Of a stretch of DNA of 64,000 nucleotides, positions 13,076 through 26,000 are shown piece by piece. The stretch covers positions 62,001-126,000 of the forward strand of contig WTXI01000074.1 in NCBI GenBank assembly GCA_022376515.1, in the 5' to 3' direction. The translations under genes were made by a program, and so were the position numbers. The notes beneath the pieces were generated by a model, which had not been told where the DNA came from, ran no database searches, and was given only the letters and a program-made list of their open reading frames with translations. The DNA is from Lactifluus volemus (lineage: Eukaryota > Basidiomycota > Agaricomycetes > Russulales > Russulaceae). Every line of letters begins with the position of its first letter. The first letter of the stretch is position 1.

Positions 13076-13220
13076 AAGTCGCCGGTGTCGGACCTTGACG
13101 GACCGTGAGCGACGTGACCGCTTGCACTTGCGCTTGGCCGCCGTGTCCCGCGTCGTCCTGTTTGCCATCGCCATCGACCCAAATATCGTACGTGCATCAA
13201 CTTCGAGCACCGTGATCCAT

Positions 13221-13650
13221 GAGCAATTCAAGAAAGCTGTGGTGATCATAATCACCCTTCCACGGGAAGGTCCCATCCAGCCCACAAAGGAGGACCCAGT
13301 CTACGTGGGCACTCTTGTTTTCTTTCGTAGTCCTTTCATCTAACCTAATTATACTCTTATTACAAGCAGCGTAGGGTTTTCTATGCGCAACTGTGGGCAT
13401 CACGGTCCTCATTTACACCAAATTTGGAATTCTAGCCACCAAACGCGACGTCAACATCCCGTGACCTGGTATGCTTTACGGATAAAGCCAAGTGGTGCGC
13501 GATCGCTTTCTTCCTTTTAAGCCATAATTGCTGATATGATGTAAACCATTTACACCCTATCACATTGCCCTTCACCGTACAGGAATGATCAACAGGGCAC
13601 ATCGAAGGAGGAGGCATTGACCAAATATGTAGAGAAGCTCATTGACGTGC
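13221..13650 (+). pseudogene. Acyl-CoA-binding protein (ACBP) relic, unit B
   Basis: Three blocks match the ACBP family in the correct order. The first (13221-13304) reads EQFKKAV, then LPREGPIQPTKED and VY, corresponding to helix 1 and the GPIxPT loop. The second (about 13435-13505) reads ATKRDVNIP, stop, PGML, then AKW after a frame change, corresponding to the family core (YK)QATxGDxN-RPGM-GKAKW. The third (about 13585-13650) reads GTSKEEALTKYVEKLIDV, the family C-terminal helix, preceded by a plausible CAG acceptor. An in-frame TGA and a frame change in the middle block make this a pseudogene. ACBP binds medium- and long-chain acyl-CoA in the cytosol. A matching relic lies at 54123-54550. 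Confidence 0.75.
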
Positions 13651-13714
13651 GTTGCTTATGTGCCCTCATAAAGTCGTGATGCTGATCTACCAATATATTA
13701 CGCTAGATTCTCGA

Positions 13715-14850
13715 AGCCGCGGAAGAGTCCGCGCCACAATCTCCTCCCTTCCCCTTCCTCTCGTCACGGCGACCGGAAATCGAGGCCATGACAAGTGTCG
13801 CTGAGTGCCTGACTTCACCGGTTCACCGGTTGCTGTCCATCGCGATCGCCTGCATTGTCTTCCCTCACAGCCCACTGGCATCCACGGACTCAGAATTTCC
13901 CTGTTCCACTGCCCTGCTCTGTGTCATACCTTGTACACTTCCTGACCAAGCCGGTCTACATTGATTACGTGGCGTCGCTTCCCGGTCTTTTAAACTCCCT
14001 AGAACACCCTTCGCAACCTACGTCGGTAGCCTACCGATCGAGGGATCAGCTATCGAGTTGTCCGAGCAGTGCGGCTAGCGAGTCTCAGATGGTGGTGGCA
14101 ACGGCGGCGTACCTCCAGGGTCGTCATAGAAGAAAGGCAGGCAGCACATGGCGGATTTCTTAGCAGGTGAAGCACCGTCGCCTCAGGGGTGAAGTTTGGC
14201 TTATTCAGGGAGGGTGTACGAGACTTGACCTTGCAAACACTGGTATGTCCAGCGAAATTTGTGTGCGCAGGAAGAAGAGGGAGCTGTCTGCTGTGCGGAG
14301 GGTAGAAAATATTAAGTAGTTGGAGGAAGAAGTGAGATAGCTCAGAGAAGAGGTGCGCGTTTTTGGTCTAATTCTCTATCCATGTTCTTTGTGTTGACAA
14401 TATCTTTGCTACCCAAGATTTTGTGAGGAGCCGGGCAACAACTGCACCCCATCACTTCCGCAGCTGCCGTCGCCACTGCCATTATGCGGCACCCTTGTCC
14501 TCCCCAAGAGCCAAAAACTCCAGTAATGGCGGAGGTGTCCTTTTCCGACGGTTTTGCACACTGCGTCACCGTGGCACGCCAGTGGACCCTCCGATTGTTC
14601 ACCGCCTAGAGCGAAGCGCGTTGGACAGCCCACATCGGCGCCCCCGTATATAGGCCAGCTGCCTCCCTGTACTATGAGTTCCGCTGGTACTTTATTTATT
14701 TCCCCGAGTGTTCAGCGGCCACCACTCGCGGTCGATGGCCCAGTTCAAGTTACAATTAGCAAGAAGCGAAATTGGGATGGTCGATACGCAGGCGAAGGAA
14801 GGCGTGCCGTCGTCAAGTATCAAGTGATGGGCCGACTTTCTCGACATGTT
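13715..14850 (+). pseudogene. Relic of the coiled-coil gene, unit B second copy
   Basis: This is a second, independent relic in the same unit, matching 55905-57035 in the right duplicate. It holds the CACAATCTCCTCCCTTCCCC exon-1 block (near 13735), the LTKPVYIDYVASLPG stretch (near 13940), a coiled-coil remnant (14320-14350) and the RPPLAVDGPVQ block (near 14720). Two such relics in one unit suggest that two units were fused and the NLR between them was lost. Confidence 0.65.
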
Positions 14851-15150
14851 ACAATACATTACATACCTCGTTATTAAGTGCAGTACAGTGCATACATTAA
14901 GGAATTGCTTGGCCACGGGCCCTCTGCACGTGACTCTTGACCTTGACGGAGTTCCTGCCCCGGGTCGGGTTGGCAACTACTGTTAGCGCCAGCGCATTGC
15001 TAAATCTGCCCGCAACCCGCAAACACTTCTCCTGCAGCCCTTCACATGACCGATCATCTGTATTTCTCTCTCTTCGTCTGCGATCAGCCCGTCAAGCAAT
15101 GATCTTAGAGTCGCCAACTCTCTGCAAATTGGCGTTCAACATCCTGTCAT
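14851..15150. other. Spacer between coiled-coil and Nudix relics, unit B
   Basis: No gene is seen. The stretch corresponds to the short gap before the Nudix gene in unit D, expanded by unrelated sequence that also occurs, in diverged form, at 21240-21320 and 57200-57300. Confidence 0.5.
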
Positions 15151-15154
15151 CAAA

Positions 15155-15690
15155 GCGGAACTGCAGCCATATTCGGTATATCCAATCCAGCTCGCGCCTC
15201 TTGCCGCCTCCTGGAGAAGAGACTTACTGATGGCTCCGTCGCTCGAATCGTTGAAACGCAAACGTATTCTCATTCATTTGTAACTCTGGGCCAGTCCACT
15301 GGTGTAATTTGACTCGGATCTCTCCGTTTTGGTGGTGGGTTGCTTGTGAACGTTCTGAACTTTAAATCTGATTTATTCCCTAGATGTGTTGATCTACTTA
15401 TTTCGAAGCTCGCCCGCAGTGCTCGTTCTGTTGTGTGAACATGCCAGTGAGACCCACTACCTGCTCGGAGGAACTGTGCTCCCATCCAAGGGAGACGGCT
15501 CTACCTGGAGGAAAAGTATGACAGTAGACGCTAGATTTGTTAAAACAGCAGTGAGCCTTTCCCTCTTCCTTCCCTTTCGTAGCACCTTTTACGATTTCTC
15601 ATTCTGGATGAGCTGTGCGTAGCTCCCAGTGAGGTGGCACATATATTCGACCACCTACTCGAGGAGTTTATGATCATACAAGTGATCCCA
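15155..15690 (+). pseudogene. Relic of the Nudix gene, unit B (3' truncated)
   Basis: Exon 1 remnant (ATATTCGGTATATCC near 15170), exon 2 remnant (TTTCGAAGCTCGCCC near 15401; GGAAAAGTATGACAG near 15510) and the start of exon 3 (GAGCTGTGCGTAGCTCCCAGTGAGGTGG near 15609) are recognisable. The LLTTRS and PGGK motifs are degraded, and everything after about 15665 (rest of exon 3, exons 4 and 5) has been deleted, the sequence joining directly to convergent-spacer DNA. Confidence 0.65.
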
Positions 15691-16089
15691 TTTGACGGAC
15701 GACCAACTTTCCCAGGTAAGATCCCTCGAGTGGACTTCGTGGAATGGACGTATATGTCGTTATTATTAACAAATGGGACGTGCCCGACACTTATACGGAA
15801 TATCAGTTTCTTGGGTTTTACGTCTGTAGAAGTACCTGAACAGTAGCTGTTGTGTCCTTCACTGGTACCGCAGCGATTCCTGTTAGTGTGAATCTCTGGA
15901 AATTGCTGAGCCAAGACGTTGCCGTCACGTTGGCTTTGCGGGTTACGGCCACATGGATAGCAGTTTTTTAAAGTAATGCGGCAGCGTAGCATGTAGCGAT
16001 ACAACTTGAAAAAATGACGAGCACTCAAGAGGCCTATCTTTAGACATAAGCAGTACTAGTAGTAGACTTGTGAGTGTTATAGTACACGC
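15691..16089. other. Convergent intergenic spacer, unit B/C
   Basis: No gene is seen. It shares blocks with 22700-22950 (GGGACGTGCCCGACACTT) and ends in the AGTACTAGTAGTAG motif near 16052. The LINE insertion in the right duplicate lies at the equivalent of about 15850. Confidence 0.6.
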
Positions 16090-19000
16090 TCACTTTGTAA
16101 TGTGCTCTGACAGCAGCTTGAACATCTCCTTATCATTTTCATCTGCAACCTCGGATGCTGTCCTACCGCTGTTATCCATCGCCCGTATATCTGCCCCGTG
16201 CTCGAGTAGCAGGCACGCGACAGCGACTTTTCCCTCCTGTACCACCCAGAATACCTCCAAGACCCAATCCTGAGCGCGTGAAACCACATGTAACGGGGTA
16301 GAACCATCGTTCATCCGCGCGTTCACATCGGAGCCGAAGCCAAGCAATAACCGAACCACTTCGAGGTGACCACGTTGCGATGCCAAGTGTAATGGGGTCT
16401 GGCCGGCGAAACACTTAGCATTGATGTCCGCATTGTGCTGTACAAGAATCTGAACTGTCTCTAGATTTCCCCTCGCAGCTGCAAAATGCAGTGGGATAAA
16501 GCCCTCTTGGGTATCTCGGGCATTCGTCTCCGCGCCACATTCGAGTAGCCACTGCACTATTTCGGGCTCGCCGCCCATTGATAGCATTTGCAGTAGAGTT
16601 GTTTCATCCTTGCCTGGAACATCGACATTTGCACCGTGTTGGTAGAGTAACTTTGCAACATGAAGGTGCTTCCCCGCCAATGCAGCCCCCATAGGTGCCA
16701 CATAATATCCGCCACGGACATTCACATCTTGGTGATGCTTAACAATGAGGTGCTCCACCAAGCCATAAAGTCCACAGAGAGCGGCGTAATACAGGCAGGA
16801 TCCGTTTTTTGGTCCCGGTATGGAGCGAACCAGTAAAGAAGGGATTCATTACCGGGAGGAGTGTCTATGTCGTGGAATTGAAGCCACGTCGAAAAATGGA
16901 GTTTGTTTGGGTCAAAGAGACATTCCATCCCTTCCGAAACACGCGACGACACATTCTTGAACTGAACATGATCGACCCAGTATTGAGCGGCGTATATAGC
17001 CAATGGAAAGCGGTCATTGACGTTATCTTCGCCCTCGGTTCTATCTTCGCCCTCGCTGTTATCTTCTCTCTTGGAGTTATCTTCGTGGAGATCCTCGTGC
17101 ACTGGCAAACGCAGCAAGACACCTAAGCAAGATTGTGCGAGGATCGTATGCGCGGGCTCCAGGGAAATATGATAACGGGAGACATCCGCACTTGAGACGG
17201 CAAGACGAGGCGAGGTCAGGAACTCTTTCACCGAGAAATGCGAGAATTGAACGACTCGCGATTCGCCTGTGTCGACAATGGCGATCAAACTGGAACATGC
17301 CGCCTGAAGAGCTTCTTCTTGATCCTCCCACCGCCAGTCTGGGTTCAATTGTGGAATCCCATCACCACTGTCGAAGTTCATCGCGAGAACTTCTGCGAGC
17401 TCCTCGACACGAAGTGGTCGGACAGCCACCACGAGGCATTGGAGAAGACGATAGACGTCCCCACGGTTCGCGCTCTTGACTCCCTTCAGGACACGTAGAT
17501 ACGTCTCGTCTAGAGATTCTGGCAATTCGCTGAGGACACGCTCAACATTGCGTGCAAGACATTCCCTCAGCGTTTCCAGCTGACATACAACCCATCGAAA
17601 CCTGAGTGGCTGTGTGAGAACACAGAATAAACATAGACCGACACTCGTACATTCCGTCAGCTTTGTCAGAGAGTGCCTTGATAACCAAGTCTTTGATTTC
17701 TTGTCTCCACTTCTTCATCACCAGCTCATTGTCCGAATAAATCACCGAGTGAACATATTCGGCAATATCTTGCTTCTGGCCATCTTCGTCATGTAGAGAG
17801 ATCTTGAGACGTGCCAATTGTTGAAACGTATTTCGTATATCGAACTCTGGGCGACTGGTTACACATATATGCAAGTTCGGAAGGTGCAGCTCCACTAGTT
17901 CCTTCAGAAACTCCAAGACCTTTTGACGCGAGCGAGGTGCCCCAATTGACTTGGAAGTATTAGGGCATTCGTCGAGAGCGTCAATAATAAGATAAATTGG
18001 GACTTGTCCCAGGACCCGAAACATGCTTTTGAGGCAACGTGAAAGCACAGTTTCACTGGGTTGTTGTTTGCCCTGATCGTGCGTGGAGTACAAGTCGAAA
18101 AGGGTCTTGAAGCAAAGCTCGGATTGACGACAGAGCTGAACGAGGAGAGAAGTGTGCAAGGCGCGAATATCTTGCTTCGCGGCATCTTTAAAGTCGAAGA
18201 AAAAATACACCATGTGAGACGGCCTGGTGTCGAGGGACTGTTTGAAATCATCGACGATCGCAGAGCTGGTCGAAAATATGACTTGTTTGAAAGACAGGCA
18301 GTCAGATAGCGACGCACCTAAGGATGGTTTTTCCGGATCCGGCTATCGAGTTGGGAGGAAGGATGAGCAATAGCAGCGTCACTGAACAAAGAATAAATAT
18401 ACCTTTTCCATGTACCCAGAATAAGGACCCAGAACCTGACGTTTTCCAATCTTGATATGTATGGCCTCGAGTGAACCATGTAGCAGTGCCATTGTGGTAA
18501 GCATCGCGTGCCGTGTTATAATTGATGGATGGATCTGGAGGAGAGAGCCACGTTTGGAGGTTCTCTTGTAAATGGTCTCCTGTGTGGAAATTTGAGGCTC
18601 TAAACGATGATATTGAATAAGAAGTTCACGAACGGTTCAGATCACCGACACGGCTTTCAATCTGTTGCGTCACTATAAAATACGACAATTAGCCATGAGA
18701 GTAGATGGAATACACTTGCATGTTGCGCACCATCAACGACCTGTTCCATTTTACCGTCCATGCTGTCCGCAGCTTCCAGGACTTGTACAGTGGCCGTCAG
18801 AGCCTCATCGTTTGACATTTTTTCCAACCTCGTCAGTGCATCTTCAATATCCGTTCTTCCAGTCAGCTTCTTCAAATATCTCTCTGAGAATGGTCAGTCA
18901 AGTGACAGTTCTGCTTAGGGACCGACTTACTCCCCCATCCTTGTCTGATCTCCTTCGTCGCAATAGCCAGGATTCCAAGAATCTCTGCCATTATCTTTGC

Positions 19001-19584
19001 AATTAAGCTCTTCATCGCTTCGGTCACTCGCACTTTGATGTAGATCTCGAGACGTTGGAAAAAGGTTTCGATTCGATCGAAAAGATCAACGAGGGTGTCT
19101 TGGCTTGCGCCGACATCCTTGGCCGCCTACGGAGTTTATGATCAGATTTTGACTTGATCGATCAAGGAAACCACACACCATGAGTAAGACACCTATTCCA
19201 GCGAAGATGACCTTTGCCGGTGAGAATACCTCGAGTCGGACAGTTAGAGGGCCTATCCTTGGCGAGATAAGATCCGAAGACTCACCATGCCAACACCCTG
19301 GCCAAGGGCGCCAGAAAGTGCGCATAGAACAGTAACAGTGGTGTTGAGCCATTGTTTAGAGCTACCACCATCGTTTCGAGATTGGATGAATTGTTGAATA
19401 TTGTATTGTCTGTTAAATAAGTCGAGGATGGCGCCAGGGGAGTCGCAATCTTCCAGTTGTACTGTGAGCTGATTAGCAAGAAGGTCGTTCTTCGTCTTCC
19501 TTTTGTACTTGATCAAGGCGGCATCGAAGATGGATTGGAAATTGGCAGAGGAAGCTGAGTGTGTCGAAATGGTAGTGCGAGACA
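16090..19584 (-). pseudogene. NLR-C: Goodbye-NACHT-ankyrin receptor, broken between winged helix and ankyrins
   Basis: Exon 1 from 19584 (MSRTTISTHSASSANF) encodes a complete Goodbye start, followed by VFSPAKVIFAGIGVLLM and the DTLVDLFDRIETFF exon. The NACHT exon is open (Walker A PGSGKTIL near 18330, Walker B YLIIDALDECP near 17990). The winged-helix ORF runs to about 16815, where one base is missing relative to NLR-D, so the ankyrin repeats (16090-16761, ending SEHITK) fall in another frame with their own ATG (MVEHLIVKHH). Exon 5 contains an in-frame TGA (18626-18628) inside a segment absent from A, B, E and F; NLR-D shares this, so it may be a 30-nt micro-intron or a lineage-specific lesion. 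The ankyrin sequences differ from A/B types and belong with NLR-D. Confidence 0.8.
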
Positions 19585-19969
19585 TAGGGACTGTTGGGAG
19601 TAGAAATTTCGCGCTGGGGGATTTCGAGTCGGTGTGTTGAAGCAAAGATGAGTCAAGTCGGTCAACAGATCGATGGGACCGCCATGCCTGCTGCCTCGTG
19701 TGGGTACAAATGACCCGATGAGGTCGATAGGCGCTCAATGCAAATGATCGCATTCAAAGTGACAGACCGTAAGAACAGAACACAACGGTCAGTCGAGAGA
19801 AGTGATGTCTTGTGCACGGTAGCCGCTTTTTTTGCCATCGTCTTCGAAACGCTACTTTGCACGAACCGAGTCATGTGTTTTGCTCAGGCTGGAGCCGTTC
19901 GCGGGCTGGCACATCTCCGTTTTCATTCGTCTATTTTATAAATACAATAGCTGATCAACTTGGATGAGC
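19585..19969. promoter_or_regulatory. Divergent intergenic region, NLR-C
   Basis: This spacer separates the NLR-C start from the divergent relic. The palindrome present in units A, B, E and F is not recognisable here. Promoter role is inferred from position only. Confidence 0.3.
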
Positions 19970-20725
19970 ACGCTTCACGACGACTGGACATCGAGTCAAT
20001 AACCAGTGCTGCTGAGTCCTCACCGCCGGATGTTCGTCACAGCTGTACCCGAAGCCTCCCTCCACCTTGACGACGTGCTATCCTTTACGGTCCTTCGGGC
20101 TCCCTGAAACAACCACCCAAGGGCACCCACACCGATTTCCTACCTATCCCAGCTGGGATAGGCTGACAAAGTCCCCGCACGATATGGCCGGGGGGTCATA
20201 GGTGTGGTGGTGATGGTGGTGGGTGCGCTACTGGTTTCACCATAGTGGGCAAGGACTAACTTACATGATGGATCCTTCAGCGAGTGAGGCACTGTCACCG
20301 CAAGGGGTCAAGTTTGGAAAACCAGACTTTACCCTTGAAGCACAGAAATGTCCGGCTCCGCGTATGAAGGAAGGCAGCTGTCTCTTGTGAGGGAGGAATG
20401 TAGAGTACGCGGACTGTCGTGCGAAACAGAGGCAGAGACGACGGCGATTATATGAAAATAGGTATGAAGAAAGAAGTGAGATAGAAGACGGGCGTGGGAG
20501 ACTATGTAAGTCATGTTTACCTGCAGCCGATTCGGCTGGTAAGCCGGTGGGTAAATGGGATATTCGCGCAGGGCGGTAGTTGGTATTCCTGTATTCGTAG
20601 GCGCTGGAAGACGTGGAATTAAAGGTGGTGATGTGGACAAGGCACAAGGAATCGATCTTCCGCCACCGCCTGCCCCACTAAGAAAACCGAGAGAACGTGC
20701 TAGTGGTACAAGGAGATAGTGCACT
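19970..20725 (+). pseudogene. Relic of the coiled-coil gene, unit C
   Basis: Traceable pieces are a weak exon-1 match (near 20090-20160), the coiled-coil segment in decayed form (GTGAGGGAGGAATGTAGAG near 20387 to GAGATAGAAG near 20490), the GIPVFVGAG-like block near 20585 and the terminal PPPPAPLRKPRERA-like end near 20680-20720. Exon 2 (proline/serine region) is deleted. No long frame survives. Confidence 0.6.
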
Positions 20726-21519
20726 ATAGTATGGTGATACAGTACAGTATCCCACCATGGAACGGCACTATGATGATATCATTCTGTCTCTATGCCTCGC
20801 AACTGTTACCCTATTTCACTCTATTATTCCCTGGCGTGTGGCTTGTGATTTTGGCCACACAGTTCATCGTGCTCTCAACCTCTGCAAGACCGGGCCCGAT
20901 ACGGCGCAGCTAACCAATTTCGAATTCTTCAGCAGCGCGTTCAAGTAGTTTACGGTCAGCATCGAGGGCTGGTCCGCCGTTGGAACGTACATTGGGAGAA
21001 GTGCAAGGGTTCCGGGTGAGCTCATTTTGTGTTCTTCACTAGTTACTAGTTACCGCTCGCTCCCCCTCCCCGCCCTTTGCTTGACATCCTTCCTGTTTTT
21101 AGCAGTCGTTCCACTCACCAACGTCTATTTGTGAGTCTCCACAGTACATCAAGAATTCATTGGGCCACCCAGACGCGAGCCCTACACTTCCTCCGGGTCG
21201 ATGATGTCCACCTGGCACGTATCAAACCCACTAGTAACTCTACCTCGAAGACTCATTCCTCTGCAGCCCTTCGCAAAATAAATCATTCGTGTCTCTCTCT
21301 TCATCTGCGCCATTCCCTCTGCGATCCATGTCATCACCCGTCGACGATCTTCCTCCACGCGACGCTTTGCTCCCCAAGTTCGAGTTCGCAACACCAGCTG
21401 ACCCCCGATAACAGGAGTGGCAGGACTCTCGTGGACCTTTCGGCATCGATACACACCACTCACGCTGGTTCCAAATCGGCTTCCAACATCCTGTCGTCGA
21501 AGCGAGGCCGATACGTGTT
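20726..21519. other. Spacer before Nudix relic, unit C
   Basis: No gene can be supported. Near 20805-20850 it matches the pre-Nudix spacer of unit D (TGTTACCCTATTTCACT). The 162-codon plus-strand ORF at 21077-21565 is low-complexity, overlaps the Nudix exon-1 relic and has no conserved counterpart. Confidence 0.5.
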
Positions 21520-22555
21520 CACCGAGGACTGTACCCATATGCGGCATCTACGACTCGCCGCCTAGAGTCCATGGGAGTCCATACAGCGAATAGCTCACTC
21601 TCCCGAATCCTTGAACGCAGGCCGGTGGGTTCCTCTGAGTTCGAACTTTGGATCTGATTCGTTCCTCTAGTCATGTTGACTTAGCTATTTCGTAACTCAA
21701 CACACCGCTGGCTCTGTTATATCAACATGCCGGTGAGCCAGTTGTGTTCTTGACCACCCGCTCGAAGGAATTGCGCTCTCATCCGAGGGAGGCCGCTCTA
21801 CCCAGAGGAAAATTAACCAAAGCGGACGCTGGCGTGTTCGAAACAGCGGTGAGTCTTTCTTTCTTCCCTCACCAGTTGTCTGACACCTTTATTGAGCTGA
21901 GCGTGGCGATTGACGAAGCTTTTCTCTGGCCAGTTTATAGAAGTAGATGAAGAAGTCACGTTCCTATCGCGGTTTCCCTCATGTCCACGCCCTCTTCACC
22001 CTCGATCCGTTCGTGGTCACTTATCTAGTGGCACTTTTGACGATGTCTCCGTTCTGCAGAGGGTACGTGATCCCAGTAAGGTGGTCACCACCCGCTCGGA
22101 CCGCTGATCGGCCCGGTCATGCCACTGGATAGTGGGACGCCTTGTGAACTCGCTGTTTTTTGTCCGTGTCTGGCATCCTTGTGCCTTTCTCACTCTTTTA
22201 TTGCCTCCCCACTAAGAATGGACCATCACGAATCACAGATGTCCACTGGCTTGGTATTCAATACCTCATGTGCCGCTTCCAAAGCCTTGCGTTACCAGAG
22301 CAGGGACTGACTGCAGACACCCTCCTAGGTTTCTCACTTCTCTGCTCGTTTCTTATTTGTTTGGCTGACGGACTGCGGGAATTAGATTTCCCCTGAGCTG
22401 ACTCGGACTACGTACACTCGCGATACTGCATTTGAGAGGTGGCGACAAGGCCAATTGAAGTCTTTCGTGGAAATTCAACAGGCCACCTACGCTCGCTCAT
22501 AAACACTGTTCTTACCTGGACGCGAACCGCAAGTGTTGGGGCCTGATAGCTACTC
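21520..22555 (+). pseudogene. Relic of the Nudix gene, unit C
   Basis: Exon 1 (CATATGCGGCATCTACGACTC near 21537), exon 2 (LTTRSKELRSHP-like near 21746, then PRGKLTKADAGVFETAV), exon 3 (near 21948-22085), exon 4 (near 22200-22330) and exon 5 (near 22395-22555) are all found in order. The PGG of the Nudix signature has become PRG and stops interrupt several exons, so activity is not expected. Confidence 0.65.
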
Positions 22556-23064
22556 CGACACTGGGTTCTTCTGAGTTCCTCATAGACCATGATGTATGTA
22601 CAAATGGAGTAACGAGCTGATAGAATTTGCGACTTTGGCAAGAACCCAATGGCTTATGAACATATAACTGATCCTTAAATTACAAAAAAATGATGGGATG
22701 AGCAGCGTGACCAGCCAGGACAGCTTGACTTTGTGGAATGGAGTCATTAGATGGGACGTGTCCGACACTTGGATGAAATATGAGACTGACTGTTCTCCTC
22801 GGCGGGAACGGAAAGTGCCGCCGCTGGCTGGTGCGACACCTAGCGAATCTTCTGTATCGCATCGATTCTGTCAGTGTCAATCTCTTGGCAATTCTCAAGC
22901 TAGATGTTGCCTTGGCTTTGTGGATTCGACCTCACGAATAACAAAATATGTACTTAGTAAGGCAGTACGGTAATGTAGCGTGTAGCAATACAAAAATCAC
23001 GTCCTACCTGAGACACAAGCAGTACTAGTAGTACTAGTAGGCGTGTGAGCACTATAATATACAC
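22556..23064. other. Convergent intergenic spacer, unit C/D
   Basis: No gene is seen. The region shares blocks with 15691-16089 and ends with AGTACTAGTAGTACTAGTAG near 23022. Confidence 0.6.
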
Positions 23065-26000
23065 TCACTTTGCAATGTGCTCTGACAGCAGCTTGATCAT
23101 CTCCTTATCATCTTGATCTGCAACCTCAAATGCTGTCCTGCCGCGATTATCCACCGCCCGTATATCTGCCCCGTGCTTGAGTAACAAACTTGCGACAGCG
23201 ACGTTTCCCTCCTGTATTACCCAGCGCAGACCCCCAGCCCTGCATGGAGTCACATGCAACGGGGTAGAACCATCATCCATCCGCGCGTTCACATCGGCGC
23301 CGGAGCCAAGCAATAACCGAACCACATCGAGGTGACCACGTTCCGATGCGTAGTGTAATGGGGTCTTGCCGGAGAAATCCTTAGCATTGATGTCCGCATT
23401 GTGCTGCACAAGTATCTGAACTGTCTCTAGATTTCCCCTCAAAGCTGCAACATGCAGTGGGATCAAACCTTCCCGGGTATCTCGGGCATTCGTCTCCGCG
23501 CCACATTCGAGTAGCCACCGCACTATTTCAGGCTCGCTGTCCAATGACAGCGATCGCAGTAGAGTTCTTTCATCCTTGCCTGGAACATCGACATTTGCAC
23601 CGTGTTGGTAGAGTAACTTTGCAACATGAAGGTGCTTCCCCGCCAATGCAGCCCCCAAGGGTGCCACATAATATCCGCCACGGACATTCACATCTTGGTG
23701 ATGCCAACAATGAGGTGCTCCACCAAGCCATAAAGTCCACAGAGAGCGGCGTAATACAAGCAGGGTCCGTTTTTTGGTCTCTGGTCTGGAGCGAAAAAGG
23801 AAAGAAGGGATTCGAAATCGGGATAAGTGTCTATGTCATGGTATTGAAGCCACGTCGAAAAATGCGGTTTGTTTGGGTCAAAGAGAAGTTCCATCCCTTC
23901 CGATACATGCGATGCCACATTCTTGAACTGGGCATGCTTGATCCAATATCGAGCGGCGTATGCAACCAATGGAAAGCTGCCATTGATTCTATCTTCGTGG
24001 AAATCATCGTCCACCGGCAAACGCAGCAGGACACCTAAGCAAGATTGTGCGAGGATCGTGTGCGCGGGTTCCAAGGAGATATGATAACGGGAGACTTCGT
24101 TACTTGAGCCGGAAAGGCGAGACGAGGTCAGGAACTCTTTCACCGAGAAATGCGAGAATTGTACAACCCGCGAATTGCCTGTGTCGACAATGGCGATCAA
24201 ACTAGAGCATGCTGCCTGAAGAGCTTCTTCTTGATCCTCCCACCGCCAATCTGGGTTCAACTTCGGAATCCCTTCACCGTGGTCAAAGTTCACCGCGAGA
24301 ACTTCTGCGAGCTCCTCGACACGGAGTGGTCGGACAGCTACCACGAGACATTGTAAGAGACGATAAACGTCCTCACGGTTTGAGCTTTTGACTCCCTTCA
24401 GGACACGCAGATACGTCTCGTCTAGAGATTCGGGTAATTCGCTGAGGACACGCTCAACGTTGCGTGCAAGACATTCCCTCAACGTTTCCAGCTGACATAC
24501 AACCCATCGAAACCTGAGCTCTGTGTGAGAACGCAGCATAAACATAGACTGACACTCGTACATTCCGTCAGCCTTTTCAGAGAGCACCTTGATAACCAAG
24601 TCTTTAATTTCTTGTCTCCACTTCTTCATCACCAGCTCGTTGTCCGAATAAACCACTGAGCGAACATATTCGGCAATATCTTGCTTCTGACCATCTTCGT
24701 CTTGCAGAGACAATTTGAGAGATGTCAATTGTTCGAGGGTATGTCGTATATCGAACTCTGGACGACTTGTTACACATATATGCAAGTTCGGAAGGTGCAG
24801 CTCCACTAGTTCCTTAAGAAATTCCAAGACCTTTTGACGCGAGCGAGGTGCCCCAATTGACTTGGAAGTATTAGGGCATTCGTCAAGGGCGTCGATAATA
24901 AGATAGATTGGCGCTTGTCCCAGAAGGACAAGCATGTGTTTGAGACAATATGAAAGTGCGCTTTCACTGGGTTGTTTTATACCTTGATCGTGCTTGGAAT
25001 ATAAGTCGAAAGAGCCCTGATACAAAGATTGGATTGACCACAGAGCTGAATGAGGAGAGAAGTTTGCAAAGCACGAATATCTTGCTTCGAAGTATCTTTG
25101 AAGTCAAAGAAAAAATAGGCCATGTAAGATGGCCCGGTGTCGAGGAACGGTTTTAAGTCATGGATGATCGCGGAGCTGGTCGAAAATATCACTTGAGTGG
25201 AACACAGCTAGTCAGACAGTGACGGACCTAAGAATACTCTTTCCGGATCCGGCTATGAAGTTAGGAGGGTGGAATCAACCATAGTAACGCCGCTGAACAA
25301 AAAATATATTTACCTTTTCCATGAATCCAGAATAGGGACCCAGAACCTGGATTTTTCCAATCTTGAAATGTACGGCCTTGAGTGAACCATGAGGAAGTGC
25401 CATTGTGGTAAGCATCGCGTGCCGTGTTATAATTGATGGATGGATCTGGGGGAGATAGCCACGTTTGGAATTTCTCTTGTGAATTGTCTCCTGTGATAAT
25501 TTGAGGCTCTATACTATGGCAATCGAATCAGGAGATCACGAACGTTTCAGATCACCGATATCGCTTTCAATCTGTTGCGTCACTATAAAAACGCGACAAT
25601 TAGCTATGAGAGTACCTAGAATCACTTGGATGTTGCGCACCATCAACGACCTGCACAGTGGCTGTCAGAGCCTCATCGTTTGACAGTTTTTCCAACCTTG
25701 TCAGTGCATCTTCAATATCCGTTCTTCCAGTCAGCTTCTTTAAATATCTCTCTGAGCATGGTCAGTCAAGTGACAGTTCTGCTTAGGGACCGACTCACTC
25801 CCCCATCCTTGTCTGATCTCCTTCGTCGCAATAGCCAGGATTCCAATAATCTCCGCCATTATCTTCGCAACTAAGTTCTTCATCGCTTCGGTCACTCGCA
25901 CTTTAATGTAGATCTCGAGACGTTGGAAAAATGTTTCGATTCGATCGAAAAGATCAACGAGGGCGTCTTGGCTTGCGCCGACATCCTTGGCCGCCTACAG

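Larger units (their letters stand above)
1..15890. repeat. Segmental duplication, left copy (units A and B)
   Basis: This stretch is collinear with 30632 to about 58080 after removal of the 10.7-kb insertion at 33620-44333. Window position 1 starts at the same exon-4 codon as 30632. NLR-A pairs with NLR-E, NLR-B with NLR-F, and each relic between them pairs in order. Pairs within this duplication are visibly closer to each other than to units C and D. The left copy lacks about 1.27 kb present in the right copy (54620-55895). Confidence 0.85.

Noticed and set aside
21077..21565. 162-codon plus-strand ORF in unit C
   Set aside because: It is serine/histidine-rich low-complexity sequence overlapping the Nudix exon-1 relic and is not conserved in the equivalent positions of other units.
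23457..24038. 193-codon plus-strand ORF opposite NLR-D
   Set aside because: It is an antisense shadow of the ankyrin and winged-helix coding sequence with no domain of its own.
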